64,000 nt of DNA from positions 62,001 to 126,000 of the forward strand of contig JBJXHN010000010.1 in NCBI GenBank assembly GCA_046233135.1, given 5' to 3'. This DNA is from JBJXHN01 sp046233135. Its GTDB lineage: Bacteria; Pseudomonadota; Alphaproteobacteria; Rhodospirillales; Rhodospirillaceae. How positions within the stretch are numbered: position 1 is the stretch's first letter; each line of letters begins with the position of its first letter. Positions 1-8,627 of this stretch are shown one piece after another. The position numbers and the translations under genes were made by a program. Below the pieces are notes generated by a model. That model had not been told where the DNA came from, made no database searches, and saw nothing but the letters and a program-made list of their open reading frames with translations.

Positions 1-408
1 ACCGGCCATCTGGACACGATGGAGTCTCTGCGCACCCGCGCCGGCAGCTGCGAAGCGCTGCGGCCGGAAGCGGTCCGGGCGCGGATGCAGAAGCAGGTGG
101 CCGACCTGCTGGAGGGGGTGCCGGACAAGGTCAACGAAGACCGGCTGATGCAGGAACTGGCCCTGCTGGCGGTCAAGGGGGATGTGCGCGAGGAACTGGA
201 CCGGCTGTCCGCCCATATCCAGGGCGCCCGCGACATGCTGGCGGCCGGCGGGGTGATCGGCCGGAGGCTGGAATTTCTGTCCCAGGAGCTGAACCGCGAG
301 GCCAATACCCTGTGCTCCAAGTCCCAGGACGTGGCGCTGACCCGCATCGGCCTGGACCTGAAGGCGGTGATCGACCAGTTCCGCGAACAGATTCTCAACG
401 TTGAATAG
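1..408 (+). CDS. yicC: YicC-family endoribonuclease, C-terminal part (5' end outside window)
   Basis: The frame is open from base 1, so the gene begins upstream of the window and only about the last 135 residues are seen. The visible part matches the C-terminal DUF1732 region of YicC proteins: the run LMQELALLAVKGDVREEL, then GRRLEFLSQELNREANT and a Lys/Asp-rich end, all typical of the family. YicC proteins are now regarded as endoribonucleases; the original stress phenotype came from E. coli yicC mutants. The gene is followed at once by gmk, a neighbourhood common in Proteobacteria, which supports the call. The catalytic N-terminal part cannot be checked here. Confidence 0.9.
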   Translation, partial: TGHLDTMESLRTRAGSCEALRPEAVRARMQKQVADLLEGVPDKVNEDRLMQELALLAVKGDVREELDRLSAHIQGARDMLAAGGVIGRRLEFLSQELNREANTLCSKSQDVALTRIGLDLKAVIDQFREQILNVE

Positions 409-469
409 GCAGGCCTGTGCGATGGTTGCTTCCACGATTTCTTCCCCGGCCCCGCAAGGGCGAAACGGT

Positions 470-1138
470 ATGGCAATGTCCGGCGGTACCGGTGCGAGCC
501 CGGCTCCCATCGATATTCCCCGGCGCGGCCTGATGCTGGTGCTGTCCTCGCCGTCCGGTGCGGGCAAGAGCACGATCAGCCGGGCGCTGCTGGAGCGGGA
601 TGCCAATCTGGCCATGTCGATCAGCGTGACCACCCGTCCGCCCCGTCCGGGCGAGCAGGACGGCCGCGATTACATGTTCCTCGGTGTCGATGAATACCAT
701 CGCCTGGCCGAGGGCGACGGCCTGCTGGAACATGCCAAGGTGTTCGACAATTTCTACGGCACCCCCCGGGAGCCGGTGGAAAAGGCCCTGGCCGCCGGCC
801 GGGACGTGCTGTTCGACATCGACTGGCAGGGGACCCAGCAGGTGGCGGAAAAGGCGCGGACCGATCTGGTCAGCATTTTCATCCTGCCGCCGACGGTGGG
901 GGAACTGGAACGCCGCCTGAAAGCCCGCGCCCAGGACAGCGACGATGTGGTCGCCCGCCGCATGGCCAAGGCGCTGGACGAGATCAGCCACTGGGGCGAA
1001 TACGACTACATCATCGTCAACGACGACCTGAGCCGCTCCATCGCCGATGTGGAAGCCATCCTGCGCGCCGAACGCCTGCGCCGCAGCCGCCGGGTCGGCC
1101 TGTCGGGCTTCGTCAACCAGATGCGCGGCGCCGATTAG
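470..1138 (+). CDS. gmk: guanylate kinase
   Basis: Guanylate kinase phosphorylates GMP to GDP with ATP in the cytoplasm (purine nucleotide synthesis). The P-loop SSPSGAGKST lies near the N-terminus, followed by the family segment SVTTRPPRPGE and the GMP-binding YMFLGVDEY region; the end VNDDLSRS matches the family. From the ATG at 470 the protein is 222 residues, close to the normal 205-220. An AAGGG stretch lies about 9 bases before this ATG. In-frame starts at 422 (ATG), 401 (TTG) and 476 (ATG) are possible; the longer ones would add a low-complexity N-terminus not expected in the family. It probably shares a transcript with yicC. Confidence 0.95.
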   Translation: MAMSGGTGASPAPIDIPRRGLMLVLSSPSGAGKSTISRALLERDANLAMSISVTTRPPRPGEQDGRDYMFLGVDEYHRLAEGDGLLEHAKVFDNFYGTPREPVEKALAAGRDVLFDIDWQGTQQVAEKARTDLVSIFILPPTVGELERRLKARAQDSDDVVARRMAKALDEISHWGEYDYIIVNDDLSRSIADVEAILRAERLRRSRRVGLSGFVNQMRGAD

Positions 1139-1144
1139 ATCCGT

Positions 1145-1582
1145 TCAGAGGTCCGCCGGCGGGCGGACCTGTCCGATCCGGGCGAGAGCGGCCCACAGGT
1201 CGCTGGCCTGCGCATCGCCCAGTTCCGTTCGGAAGGCGGCGTTGACGGCATCCATCGCAGCATCCAGAGGGACCTGCAAAGCCTGTCCCGCATCGGTCAG
1301 ATAAGCCCGGTTGACCCGACGATCGCCGGCAGGGTCGGGTCGCCGGGCGATCAGACCGGCATTCTCCATGCGGTCCAGCAAGCCTGTGATCGTGGCACTG
1401 TCCAGCATCAGGCGGGCACCCAGTTCGGCTCCGCTTTGTCCATCCCGATCCCATAAAACCTTGAGAATGGCGTACTGCACCGGTGTGATCCGGTAAGGGG
1501 CCAAGGCTTCGCGCGTGCGTCGGGTGACGGTTTGTGCGGCCTTGCCGATCAGGAAACTCAGGCATTCTTCCACATGCTGCAC
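1145..1582 (-). CDS. MarR-family transcriptional regulator
   Basis: This is a winged-helix repressor of the MarR type. Visible family features are the dimerisation helix at the N-terminus (VEECLSFLIGKAAQ), the recognition part (ELGARLMLDSATITGLLDR) and the wing with PDPAGDRRVNRAYLT, the conserved DxRR segment. The start is taken as GTG at 1582 because a GGGAG sequence lies about 9 bases upstream and the resulting 145 residues fit the family. A longer frame reaching 1693 would overlap the divergent gene and run through the operator. A 20-bp palindrome lies 26 bp upstream of the start, so autoregulation together with control of the divergent DUF2000/oxidoreductase pair is likely. The ligand is unknown. 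Confidence 0.88.
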   Translation of the reverse strand: MQHVEECLSFLIGKAAQTVTRRTREALAPYRITPVQYAILKVLWDRDGQSGAELGARLMLDSATITGLLDRMENAGLIARRPDPAGDRRVNRAYLTDAGQALQVPLDAAMDAVNAAFRTELGDAQASDLWAALARIGQVRPPADL

Positions 1583-1607
1583 GAGGCGGGGCTCCCGTAT
1601 GTGATGG

Positions 1608-1627
1608 ATATCTTGTGTACAAGATAT
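1608..1627. promoter_or_regulatory. MarR-type operator palindrome in divergent promoter
   Basis: The sequence is ATATCTTG, four bases, CAAGATAT: a perfect 8-bp inverted repeat in the 101-bp space between the MarR gene and the divergent DUF2000 gene. MarR proteins usually bind 16-20 bp AT-rich palindromes of this form. Further partial copies (CTTGTATG, TTTGTATGCAAG) follow at about 1628-1650 and may form a second, weaker site. Binding by the adjacent regulator is inferred from position and symmetry. Confidence 0.7.
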
Positions 1628-1683
1628 TTGTATGCAAGCATCTTGTATGGTCTGATCTTTCGAAACGATGACACGAGGGTGCC

Positions 1684-2181
1684 ATGAACACAACGGAGCA
1701 GTCGGAGGCCCGTCCCGGAGCAGAAAAGGAAGGGAGTGAGGCTTCCCAGCGGTGCGTGATCCTCATCGATGACAGCCTGCCGTCGGGCAAGGCTGCGAAC
1801 GCGGCGGCGGTGATGGCCCTGACCATGGGCATGCGTCAACCCCATCTGGTGGGCGGGGCCTTGGTGGACGGTGCCGGCAATGCCCATCCCGGTCTGATCC
1901 CCATCGGCCTTCCGGTCTTGGAAGCCCCTGCCGCCGACTTTCCCCGGTTGAGGGAGAAGGCGTTGGCGGCCGGGCTGGATGTGGTCGATTTTCCCGTCGA
2001 AGGGCAGCAGACGACGGATTATGCCGAGTTTCAGCGTCTGTTCGCCGAAGTGGATCCGGAATCCGTGCAATATCTGGGGATGATGGTCTATGGGACGAAA
2101 AAGCGGGTGTCCCGTCTGGTCGGGCGGTACGGCCTGCTGAAAAGTACGGGAGCACGCGATGAGAAGACCCATGAGGCGTGA
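1684..2181 (+). CDS. DUF2000 family protein
   Basis: A 165-residue protein whose core begins at about residue 25 with the DUF2000 signature (ILIDDSLPSGKAANAAAV), followed by LTMGMRQPHLVGG. The family has a peptidyl-tRNA-hydrolase-2-like fold but no established function. The first 22 residues are polar and probably disordered. A GAGGG sequence precedes the ATG. The gene diverges from the MarR regulator, and its last 23 bases overlap the downstream oxidoreductase, indicating one transcript with translational coupling. The context suggests a role linked to redox or xenobiotic stress, but that is inference. Confidence 0.8.
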   Translation: MNTTEQSEARPGAEKEGSEASQRCVILIDDSLPSGKAANAAAVMALTMGMRQPHLVGGALVDGAGNAHPGLIPIGLPVLEAPAADFPRLREKALAAGLDVVDFPVEGQQTTDYAEFQRLFAEVDPESVQYLGMMVYGTKKRVSRLVGRYGLLKSTGARDEKTHEA

Positions 2182-2938
2182 CGATCACGAACAGCCGAGC
2201 GCCGCTCTGCGCCGGGTTCATCTGGTCCATGCCCACCCGGAGCCCAAGTCGTTCGTCGCGGCCATGCGCGATACCATGGTGGCGGAGTGGCAGCGGCAGG
2301 GGGTGGAGGTGACGCTATCGGATCTGTACGCCATGGGCTTCAATCCGGTGCTGTCCCGGGCCGACTTTCCGGGCCTGCCCGAAGCCCAGAGTGATCCGCA
2401 GGGGCCGGATGCTCCGCTGACCTATGCCTTGGCCCAGCGCACGGCCCATGGGGCGGGTGGCCTGGCTCCCGAGATCGCGGCCGAGGTGGAGAAGGTCCAG
2501 GCCTGTGATCTGCTGGCCTTTACCTTTCCGCTGTTCTGGTTCGATGTGCCGGCGATCCTGAAGGGCTGGATCGACCGGGTGTTCCTGTCCGGCCCGTTCT
2601 ATGGCGGCCGGCGGATCTATGCCCGGGGCGGTCTGGCCGGCAAGCGGGCCTTCGCCGCCTTCAGCCTGGGCGGCCGGGAGCATATGTTCGGCCCCGGTGC
2701 CCTGCATGGGGAGCTGGAGACGGGGATGATGCGGTCCTTCTTCCAGGGAACCCTGGGCTATGTGGGACTGGCCGTGCATCAGCCGTTTACGGCCTATCAT
2801 GTGCCCTATCTGGACGATGCGGCGCGTCGGGGGATACTGGACGACCTGCGCGGCAGCATCACGGCCCTGGGCGACCGCCCGGTCCTGCCCATGCCAGACC
2901 TCGGCGCCTACGACGAGCGTTTCAGGCCGCTGAGCTGA
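2159..2938 (+). CDS. NAD(P)H-dependent flavodoxin-fold oxidoreductase (quinone reductase family)
   Basis: The protein starts its fold with RRVHLVHAHPEPKSF, the phosphate-binding loop of the flavodoxin_2/NQO1-like family, and contains the FMN-site segment FTFPLFWFDVPAILKGWID followed by DRVF and the glycine-rich GPFYGGRRIY loop. Members reduce quinones, azo dyes or other electrophiles with NAD(P)H and FMN in the cytoplasm. Length (259) fits the family. The ATG at 2159 has GGGAG about 6 bases upstream, inside the end of the DUF2000 gene; an alternative ATG is at 2171. As a MarR-linked gene it probably answers to a phenolic or quinone inducer. The substrate is not predictable. Confidence 0.88.
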   Translation: MRRPMRRDDHEQPSAALRRVHLVHAHPEPKSFVAAMRDTMVAEWQRQGVEVTLSDLYAMGFNPVLSRADFPGLPEAQSDPQGPDAPLTYALAQRTAHGAGGLAPEIAAEVEKVQACDLLAFTFPLFWFDVPAILKGWIDRVFLSGPFYGGRRIYARGGLAGKRAFAAFSLGGREHMFGPGALHGELETGMMRSFFQGTLGYVGLAVHQPFTAYHVPYLDDAARRGILDDLRGSITALGDRPVLPMPDLGAYDERFRPLS

Positions 2939-2973
2939 GCCGCAACGCCCCTCTGCCATGCCTGCACAAACGG

Positions 2974-3007
2974 AAAACGGCGCGGCCCCCGGGGACCGCG
3001 CCGTTTT
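2974..3007. terminator. bidirectional rho-independent terminator
   Basis: AAAACGGCGCGG and CCGCGCCGTTTT form a perfect 12-bp stem around a 10-base CCCC/GGGG-containing loop. It sits between the convergent oxidoreductase (+) and OmpA (-) genes, with T-runs in both directions, so it can stop transcription from both sides. Confidence 0.9.
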
Positions 3008-3045
3008 CTTCAGAAGATCCCCGGAGGGACCGTCCGTGAACCGGA

Positions 3046-4038
3046 TCAGTTCAGGACGATCACCACGCGGCGGTTCTGCGGCTCGCGCACACCGTCGGGG
3101 GTCGGGACCAGCGGGTCGGATTCACCCTTGGCGTAGACGGCGATGTCGTCGCGCGGAATGCCGTTGGCAACTAGCTCGCCCATCACCGCTTCGGCGCGGC
3201 GCATGGACAGGCCCATGTTGTAGGAGTCGGTACCGGAGCGGTCGGCGTGGCCGGTCACTTCCAGCATGGCCGACCCGGTGGCCTTGGCGTTGGTGGCGGC
3301 GGTCGAGATGATGCTGCCGGCTTCCGGGGTGATCGCCGTGCTGTCCCAATCGAAGAACACCAGGTAGGATTCGGGCACCTGGACCACGGTTTCCTGAACC
3401 ACCGGCGCCGGAGCGGGCTCGGGCTTGGTGAAGGAATAGCGCAGGCCGACCATCACAGTGTGGTTGTAGTACTGGTCGTAATCCACGTTGTCGAAGTCGT
3501 GGCCGACGGCACCGTAGAAGCGGTAGTCCAGGGTGGCGCCCCAGTTGTCGGTGATGTTGTAGCCCATGCCGGCGATGCCCTGGAAGCCGAAGCCGACATC
3601 GGTTCCGTCCATGCCGCCGCCCAGGTTGGTGCTCACGTCGGCGGTCAGGATGTCCACGCCGGCACCGGCACCGATGTACGGATACAGGTCCGTGCCGGTG
3701 GCGATGTCGTACAGGACGTTGGCCATCACAGCCATGGAGTACAGGTCGCCGTCGCCGTTGAAGCCGCTGACGTCATTCACACCGTTGTGGCGGAAGGTGC
3801 CTTCCAGTTCGGTGCGGAAGCCGTTGCCGAAGGCATAACCGGTGGCCGCGCCAACCGCGTAGCCGACATCGGTTTCCACATCGCCGGACAGGCCCCCGGC
3901 GGAGGCCTCTTCATTCATGTTGAAGTTCACACCGCCCTGGATGGCCACGTAGGCCCCTTCGGGGGTTTGCGCCTGGGCGGCCAGGGGCAGGATCACCGCC
4001 GCGCCGGCCAGGACAGCCAATTTGAAATTCTTGATCAT
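3046..4038 (-). CDS. OmpA-family outer membrane protein
   Basis: The 330-residue protein has a clear signal peptide (MIKNFKLAVLAGAA... cleavage after AQA, about residue 23). About 180 residues of alternating beta strands follow (N-terminal barrel with GAYVAIQGGVNF, and VGLRYSF at its end), then a PEPAPAP hinge, then an OmpA C-terminal peptidoglycan-binding domain with VFFDWDS, TGHADRSG and the MRRAEAV helix. It should sit in the outer membrane and tether it to peptidoglycan. The ATG at 4038 is chosen for the signal peptide and a GGGAAG sequence upstream; an open frame to 4191 has no signal character. It faces a strong terminator and has its own promoter region. Confidence 0.93.
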   Translation of the reverse strand: MIKNFKLAVLAGAAVILPLAAQAQTPEGAYVAIQGGVNFNMNEEASAGGLSGDVETDVGYAVGAATGYAFGNGFRTELEGTFRHNGVNDVSGFNGDGDLYSMAVMANVLYDIATGTDLYPYIGAGAGVDILTADVSTNLGGGMDGTDVGFGFQGIAGMGYNITDNWGATLDYRFYGAVGHDFDNVDYDQYYNHTVMVGLRYSFTKPEPAPAPVVQETVVQVPESYLVFFDWDSTAITPEAGSIISTAATNAKATGSAMLEVTGHADRSGTDSYNMGLSMRRAEAVMGELVANGIPRDDIAVYAKGESDPLVPTPDGVREPQNRRVVIVLN

Positions 4039-4264
4039 GGCAATCGTCTTCCCGCTCGCATCAAGCATTAAAAGGGGGTGCGTCGGTGAGGCACCGCGCA
4101 ATCTTTCCTTAAGATCCGCCTTACCCGTCCGATCCGCAAGATGGAGAGAAGACATATCAAGGGTTTCCAAGGGTCTGTGGCCGATAGGCAACAGGTGTTG
4201 GCAGCAAAATCGAGGAAATCCGCCAGTTCGCGGTACAGGGATAGGCTGTGATGAGGCCGATCTG

Positions 4265-7231
4265 TCACGTCTCCCTCAGGACCGCCGGGGGTGGCGGCGT
4301 ACGGGGAAGGGGCCGTTCGGGCGGAGGCAAGGCGTCGGGTCCTTCTGCCGCGTCGGTTTTGAGTCGGGATTCGGCTCCCGTTTCGCCTTCGGGCACACGG
4401 TCCGGAGCACGGCGGGTCACCCGCTCCGGGGCGCTGGCCGGGACATTGCCGTCGGTCGCCGGCGGGGTGGGGGCGACCCGGGGGAAGGTCAGGGTGAAGG
4501 TGGTCCCGTGGTTCGGGGTGCTGTCCACCCGGATACGGCCACCCAGGGTCCGGGTGACGATGTTGTAGACGATATGCAGGCCCAGGCCGGTGCCGCCCTT
4601 GCCGCGTCGGGTGGTGAAGAAGGGTTCGAAGACCTGCTCCCGCACGTCGGCCGGCATGCCCCGGCCGTCGTCGATGAAGCGCATCTCGATCCGGTCGCCG
4701 TCCAGGGCAGCGACGCGCACCCGCAGGATGCCGCCTTGCTCCTGGCCTTCGAAGGCGTGGGTCAGGGCGTTTATCACCATGTTGGTCAGCACCTGGGAAA
4801 AGGCGCCGGGATAGCCGTCGACGATCAGGTTGTCGGGGCATTGCACGTCGACCACATGGGGGCTTTTGCGCAAGCGCGGTCCCAGGCTGATCAGCACTTC
4901 TTTGATGTAGGTCGCCAGGTCGAAGCGCCGCCGTTCGTCGCTGGTCTGGTCCACGGCCACCTGCTTGAAGCTTTGGATCAGCTCGGATGCCCGGTGGGTG
5001 TTGGACAGCAGCAACGCGGCCGAGGTGGCGGTGGTCTTCAGGAAGGACTGAAAGCGGGAGCGCTTGATCTCGCCGGCTTCGACCAGCCGCTGCACCTCCT
5101 TGGCCTCGTCGGCGATGTGGGAGGCGGCGGTGACGGCGATGCCGATGGGAGTGTTGATTTCATGCGCCACCCCGGCCACCAGCTGCCCCAGGGCGGCCAT
5201 CTTCTCGGCCTCCACCAGGTTGCGCTGGGCGTCCTTCAGTTCGAGCAGGGCTTTTTCGGCGGCATCCTTGGCTTCGGTCAGGTCGCGGCGGGCGTGTTCG
5301 CGTTCGGTGATGTCACGCACCGACCAGATGCGGCCGGCCAGCGCCCCGGCCACCCGGAAGGGGGCCGTGTAGCGTTCCAGCAACCGTCCGTCGGCCAGGG
5401 GGATGATGTCCTCGGTGGTGCGTTCGGGGTTGGTATCCGCATGAGCGATGTTGCGGAAGAAGGTTTCCGGGTCGGCGAGATTGGCGCCGAGCAGCTTCAT
5501 CCGCTGCGGCCGGCGCAGGGTGATCATTTCGTCGTAGTCGGTGCCGTAGGCCTCGTAGAACTTGCGGTTGGCCATGATGATCTCGCCATCCAGGTCGGAG
5601 ACCATCAGCCCGTAGTCGGTGGCTTCCTGGGCGGCGCTGAGCAGGGCCACATAGCGTTCGCGCTCCGCTTCCGTGCGCTGGCGTTCGGTGGTGTCGCGCA
5701 GCGACAGGACCCACAGGCCCCGGGTGCCCTCGGCGGGGCGTCCGACGGTCAGTTCTGCGGGGAAGCAGGTGGCATCGGGGCGCCAGCCCATCACCGCGCG
5801 CAGATCCCCCTGCGCGCCGGCGCGCGACAGGGCGGCGGGCGTGCAGGGATCGGGCTGGTCCGGTTCGGGGGCGGTCATCAGGGCCGACAGCGGCATCCCC
5901 GTCAGCTTGTCCGCCGGGCGCTTGAACAGGGCCTCGGCCGACCGGCTGGCGGAGACCACCCGCCCGTCGGAATCCACGGTCAGGATGCCTTCCGGCACCG
6001 TGTCGATAACCGTGCGCAGATGGTCTTCGCTGGCCTTCAGGGCGCTTTCCCGGCTGTCGATGGTTTCGACGAAAACCCGCAGCGCCCGCGACATGTCGCC
6101 GATTTCGTCGTCATAGATCGCCGGCAGCGAGCCCCGTTCGCCCCGGGCATGACGGTCCATGCTTTCCCGCAATTCGACCAGCCGGCCGGAAATGGTGCGG
6201 TCGGCGAAGATGGCGAGCAGCAGGGCGCCGCCGATCGACAGCCCGGCGATCAGCATCAGGGCCATGCTGGTCAGCCGCAGGTCGCGGACCAGGGAATCCC
6301 CGAAGGCGGTCATGGCCCGTGTGGTGTCGGTCACGCCGGTACGCGCGGCATAGACCATGCGATTGGCGAACTGGCTGTAGGCCACCAGCAGCGAATGGGC
6401 GCGCCGCTGGGCTTCCAGATACCGGCCGCGCAGGGCGAACAGGCTGTCGGCGCTGCTGCCCATGGCGGTCAGTCGGGCCACCACCTTGCGGATCGACTCC
6501 CGGCGCGGGTCGGTGTCCCGGTCCGAGCTGATGTAGCGATCCAGCATGGCAAGGGCGGCGAGAAAGGAGGTCTCAGCCTGCTGCAGCCGCCCGGCTTCGG
6601 TGTTGGCCGAGGCTTCCAGGGCGACGGCGGCCTTGTAGGCGGCGCGCAAGGAGGCGTTCAGGGCTTCGGAGCGGGGCCTGTTTGGCGCGGTGGCGGCCAT
6701 ACCGTCATCGTCGGCGGTGGTGCCGGCGGTGGCGCGGGCATACAGGTTTTCCAGGTTCGCCGTCAGACCGGTCAGCAGGCCCCGGGCGGTGTTCAGGCCG
6801 ACGTCCATCTCGCGTTCGGTGTCGATGCGGGTGGCCACCCAGGTGTTCATGGTGTCGGTGGTTTCCTGCAGGATCAGCAGGTGTTCCGCCAACTGGTCGA
6901 GAATGGCCGGGTCCAGGTCGGTGTCGCGCAGCCGCAGGATCAGGGTGTTCAGGTCGCGGAACTGGTCGGCAAGCCGCTGGCCGGCGGTCTGGCGTTCCGC
7001 ATGGGTGGGCGCGGCCTCCAGCAGCGGAGCCATGGCCGCCACCTGCTGGGCGAGGTTGGCGAGTTCCTGCGCCGTGGTAACGGTGGGCAGCCGTTCGGTC
7101 AGGATGGCCCGTTGTGCCCGATCAACCGACTCGAAGGCGCCCAGCCCCATGACACTGGCAATCACCGCGAACAAGGCAGCGGCGCCGAAAACCACAAGAA
7201 GTCGGACGCGCACGCTGAAGCGCCATGCCAC
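4265..7231 (-). CDS. membrane PAS sensor histidine kinase with large periplasmic domain
   Basis: Order of parts: TM1 (about 10-32), a roughly 290-residue helical periplasmic region resembling TorS-type sensor bundles, TM2 (about 320-343), HAMP, PAS (about 405-520), second PAS (about 540-650), a coiled coil, a phosphoacceptor segment VAGVAHEINTPIG, and a HATPase with N-box NMVINALTHA, DDGRGMP and GTGLGLHI. It ends in a proline-rich, probably disordered tail of about 70 residues. The HEINTP variant marks the HPK4-like group. GTG at 7231 is preferred because AAAGGAAAC precedes it; an ATG at 7306 is possible. No response regulator lies nearby. It diverges from an amino-acid binding protein gene that may be its periplasmic partner. 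Confidence 0.9.
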   Translation of the reverse strand: MAWRFSVRVRLLVVFGAAALFAVIASVMGLGAFESVDRAQRAILTERLPTVTTAQELANLAQQVAAMAPLLEAAPTHAERQTAGQRLADQFRDLNTLILRLRDTDLDPAILDQLAEHLLILQETTDTMNTWVATRIDTEREMDVGLNTARGLLTGLTANLENLYARATAGTTADDDGMAATAPNRPRSEALNASLRAAYKAAVALEASANTEAGRLQQAETSFLAALAMLDRYISSDRDTDPRRESIRKVVARLTAMGSSADSLFALRGRYLEAQRRAHSLLVAYSQFANRMVYAARTGVTDTTRAMTAFGDSLVRDLRLTSMALMLIAGLSIGGALLLAIFADRTISGRLVELRESMDRHARGERGSLPAIYDDEIGDMSRALRVFVETIDSRESALKASEDHLRTVIDTVPEGILTVDSDGRVVSASRSAEALFKRPADKLTGMPLSALMTAPEPDQPDPCTPAALSRAGAQGDLRAVMGWRPDATCFPAELTVGRPAEGTRGLWVLSLRDTTERQRTEAERERYVALLSAAQEATDYGLMVSDLDGEIIMANRKFYEAYGTDYDEMITLRRPQRMKLLGANLADPETFFRNIAHADTNPERTTEDIIPLADGRLLERYTAPFRVAGALAGRIWSVRDITEREHARRDLTEAKDAAEKALLELKDAQRNLVEAEKMAALGQLVAGVAHEINTPIGIAVTAASHIADEAKEVQRLVEAGEIKRSRFQSFLKTTATSAALLLSNTHRASELIQSFKQVAVDQTSDERRRFDLATYIKEVLISLGPRLRKSPHVVDVQCPDNLIVDGYPGAFSQVLTNMVINALTHAFEGQEQGGILRVRVAALDGDRIEMRFIDDGRGMPADVREQVFEPFFTTRRGKGGTGLGLHIVYNIVTRTLGGRIRVDSTPNHGTTFTLTFPRVAPTPPATDGNVPASAPERVTRRAPDRVPEGETGAESRLKTDAAEGPDALPPPERPLPRTPPPPAVLRET

Positions 7232-7430
7232 CGTTCTTGTTTCCTTTCCCCTCGCGAATTTCCGGGCTGACCGGCCCGTCGACGGATTAAACAATAGGCA
7301 AATCACGAGGGTCCGCCAACGGCCAATAGCCTAGTGTGGGACTCATGATACACTGCTGTCCACTCTGCCACCCACCAGCCGGAGGGCATGGACAGAGCAC
7401 CTTCCGCCATAGATTTAGGAGCGTGCCCGG

Positions 7431-8501
7431 ATGCGTCGAGGGGTCTGTCGCAGCAGCCTGCCCGTTTTTACACTCACCTTTCGGATATGTCTCGGGATCG
7501 TCCTGTTACAGGGAGTCTCCCGGGCCTGGGCGGATTCCTCAGGCGCGATGATGGAGGAGATCCGCGCCCGGGGCTATATCAGCTGCGGAGTGAACAGTGG
7601 TCTGCCGGGGATGGCCGTGGTCGACGCCCGGGGGGTATGGGTGGGCTTCGACGTTTCCTTTTGCCGGGCTTTGGCGGCGGCGGTGCTGGGGGATGGAGAG
7701 GCGGTGCATTTTGTCCCGCTCAGCGCCCAGGTGCGGCTGGAGGCCCTGACCAACCGGGATGTGGACCTGCTGGCCCGCAACACCACCTGGACCTATTCCC
7801 GGGACGCGGGGCGGGGGCTGACGTTCGTGGGCGTGAACTACTACGACGGCCAGGGGATCATGACCCAGCGATCGCTGGGGGTGGACCGGCTGGCGGACCT
7901 GCCGACAGGCACACGGATCTGCGTCCAGACCGGCACCACCACCATCCATAACCTGGACAGTGCCATCGCCGCGATGGGGCTGGAGGTGGAGGTGATGGTG
8001 TTCGGTTCCACCGAGGAAGCGCGCAGCCGGTTTTTCATGGGCGAATGCGACGCCTACACCGGCGATCGCTCGGCCATTGCCGCGATCCGCGCGGTGGATG
8101 CCCCCCGGCCGGAGGACATCGTCGTGCTGTCGGACGTCCTGTCCAAGGAACCCCTGGGGCCTGTGGTGCGCGAGGACGATCCGCAGTGGTTCGACGTGGT
8201 GCGCTGGGTGCTGTTCGCCATGATCCAGGCCGAGGAATGGGGCGTCGGCCAGGCCACCATCGAGACCGTCAGCGTCGAGACCAAGGACCCGGCGCTTCGC
8301 CGTTTCCTGGGGCTGGAGCCCGGAATCGGCGCACCGCTGGGGCTGGACGACGCGTGGGTCCGCCGGATCATCACACAGGTGGGCAACTACGGCGAAGTCT
8401 TCGACCGCACCCTGGGAGCGGACGGGCCGGTGGGGCTGGACCGCGGGCTGAACAGGCTGTGGACCGACGGCGGCCTGATCTATTCTCCGCCTTTTCAATA
8501 G
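7431..8501 (+). CDS. amino-acid ABC transporter substrate-binding protein, AapJ-like, orphan
   Basis: An exported binding protein (signal sequence about residues 1-35, ending near RAWA) of the general L-amino-acid type. Family features are the start IRARGYISCGVNSGLPGM, then GFDVSFCRALAAAVLGD, TWTYSRDAG, ICVQTGTTT and the CDAYTGDRSAIAA segment. The length (356) fits AapJ/BztA proteins. No aapQ, aapM or aapP permease or ATPase genes adjoin it. It lies instead between a sensor kinase (divergent) and a chemoreceptor (downstream, same strand), suggesting use in sensing rather than transport; this is inference from neighbours. It may still serve a transporter encoded elsewhere. Confidence 0.9.
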   Translation: MRRGVCRSSLPVFTLTFRICLGIVLLQGVSRAWADSSGAMMEEIRARGYISCGVNSGLPGMAVVDARGVWVGFDVSFCRALAAAVLGDGEAVHFVPLSAQVRLEALTNRDVDLLARNTTWTYSRDAGRGLTFVGVNYYDGQGIMTQRSLGVDRLADLPTGTRICVQTGTTTIHNLDSAIAAMGLEVEVMVFGSTEEARSRFFMGECDAYTGDRSAIAAIRAVDAPRPEDIVVLSDVLSKEPLGPVVREDDPQWFDVVRWVLFAMIQAEEWGVGQATIETVSVETKDPALRRFLGLEPGIGAPLGLDDAWVRRIITQVGNYGEVFDRTLGADGPVGLDRGLNRLWTDGGLIYSPPFQ

Positions 8502-8627
8502 AAATGCGTTTTGCCGGGGGTGCTCGTATGAGGCGAAGAGGGGTGAGAGTCCCACAATCTTAAAGAACGGGGCGAGGGTCCCGGGATATGGTCCCGCATG
8601 GTGACCCAGTTCCGGAGACGATCCCCC

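Noticed and set aside
1583..1693. N-terminal extension of the MarR protein
   Set aside because: It would run through the operator palindrome and overlap the divergent DUF2000 start; the GTG at 1582 has a ribosome site and gives the family length.
4022..7270. Very long open frame (1082 codons) on the plus strand
   Set aside because: It is antisense to the PAS sensor kinase, whose motifs are intact. Its translation is low-complexity Gly/Gln/His-rich, typical of a GC-rich shadow frame.
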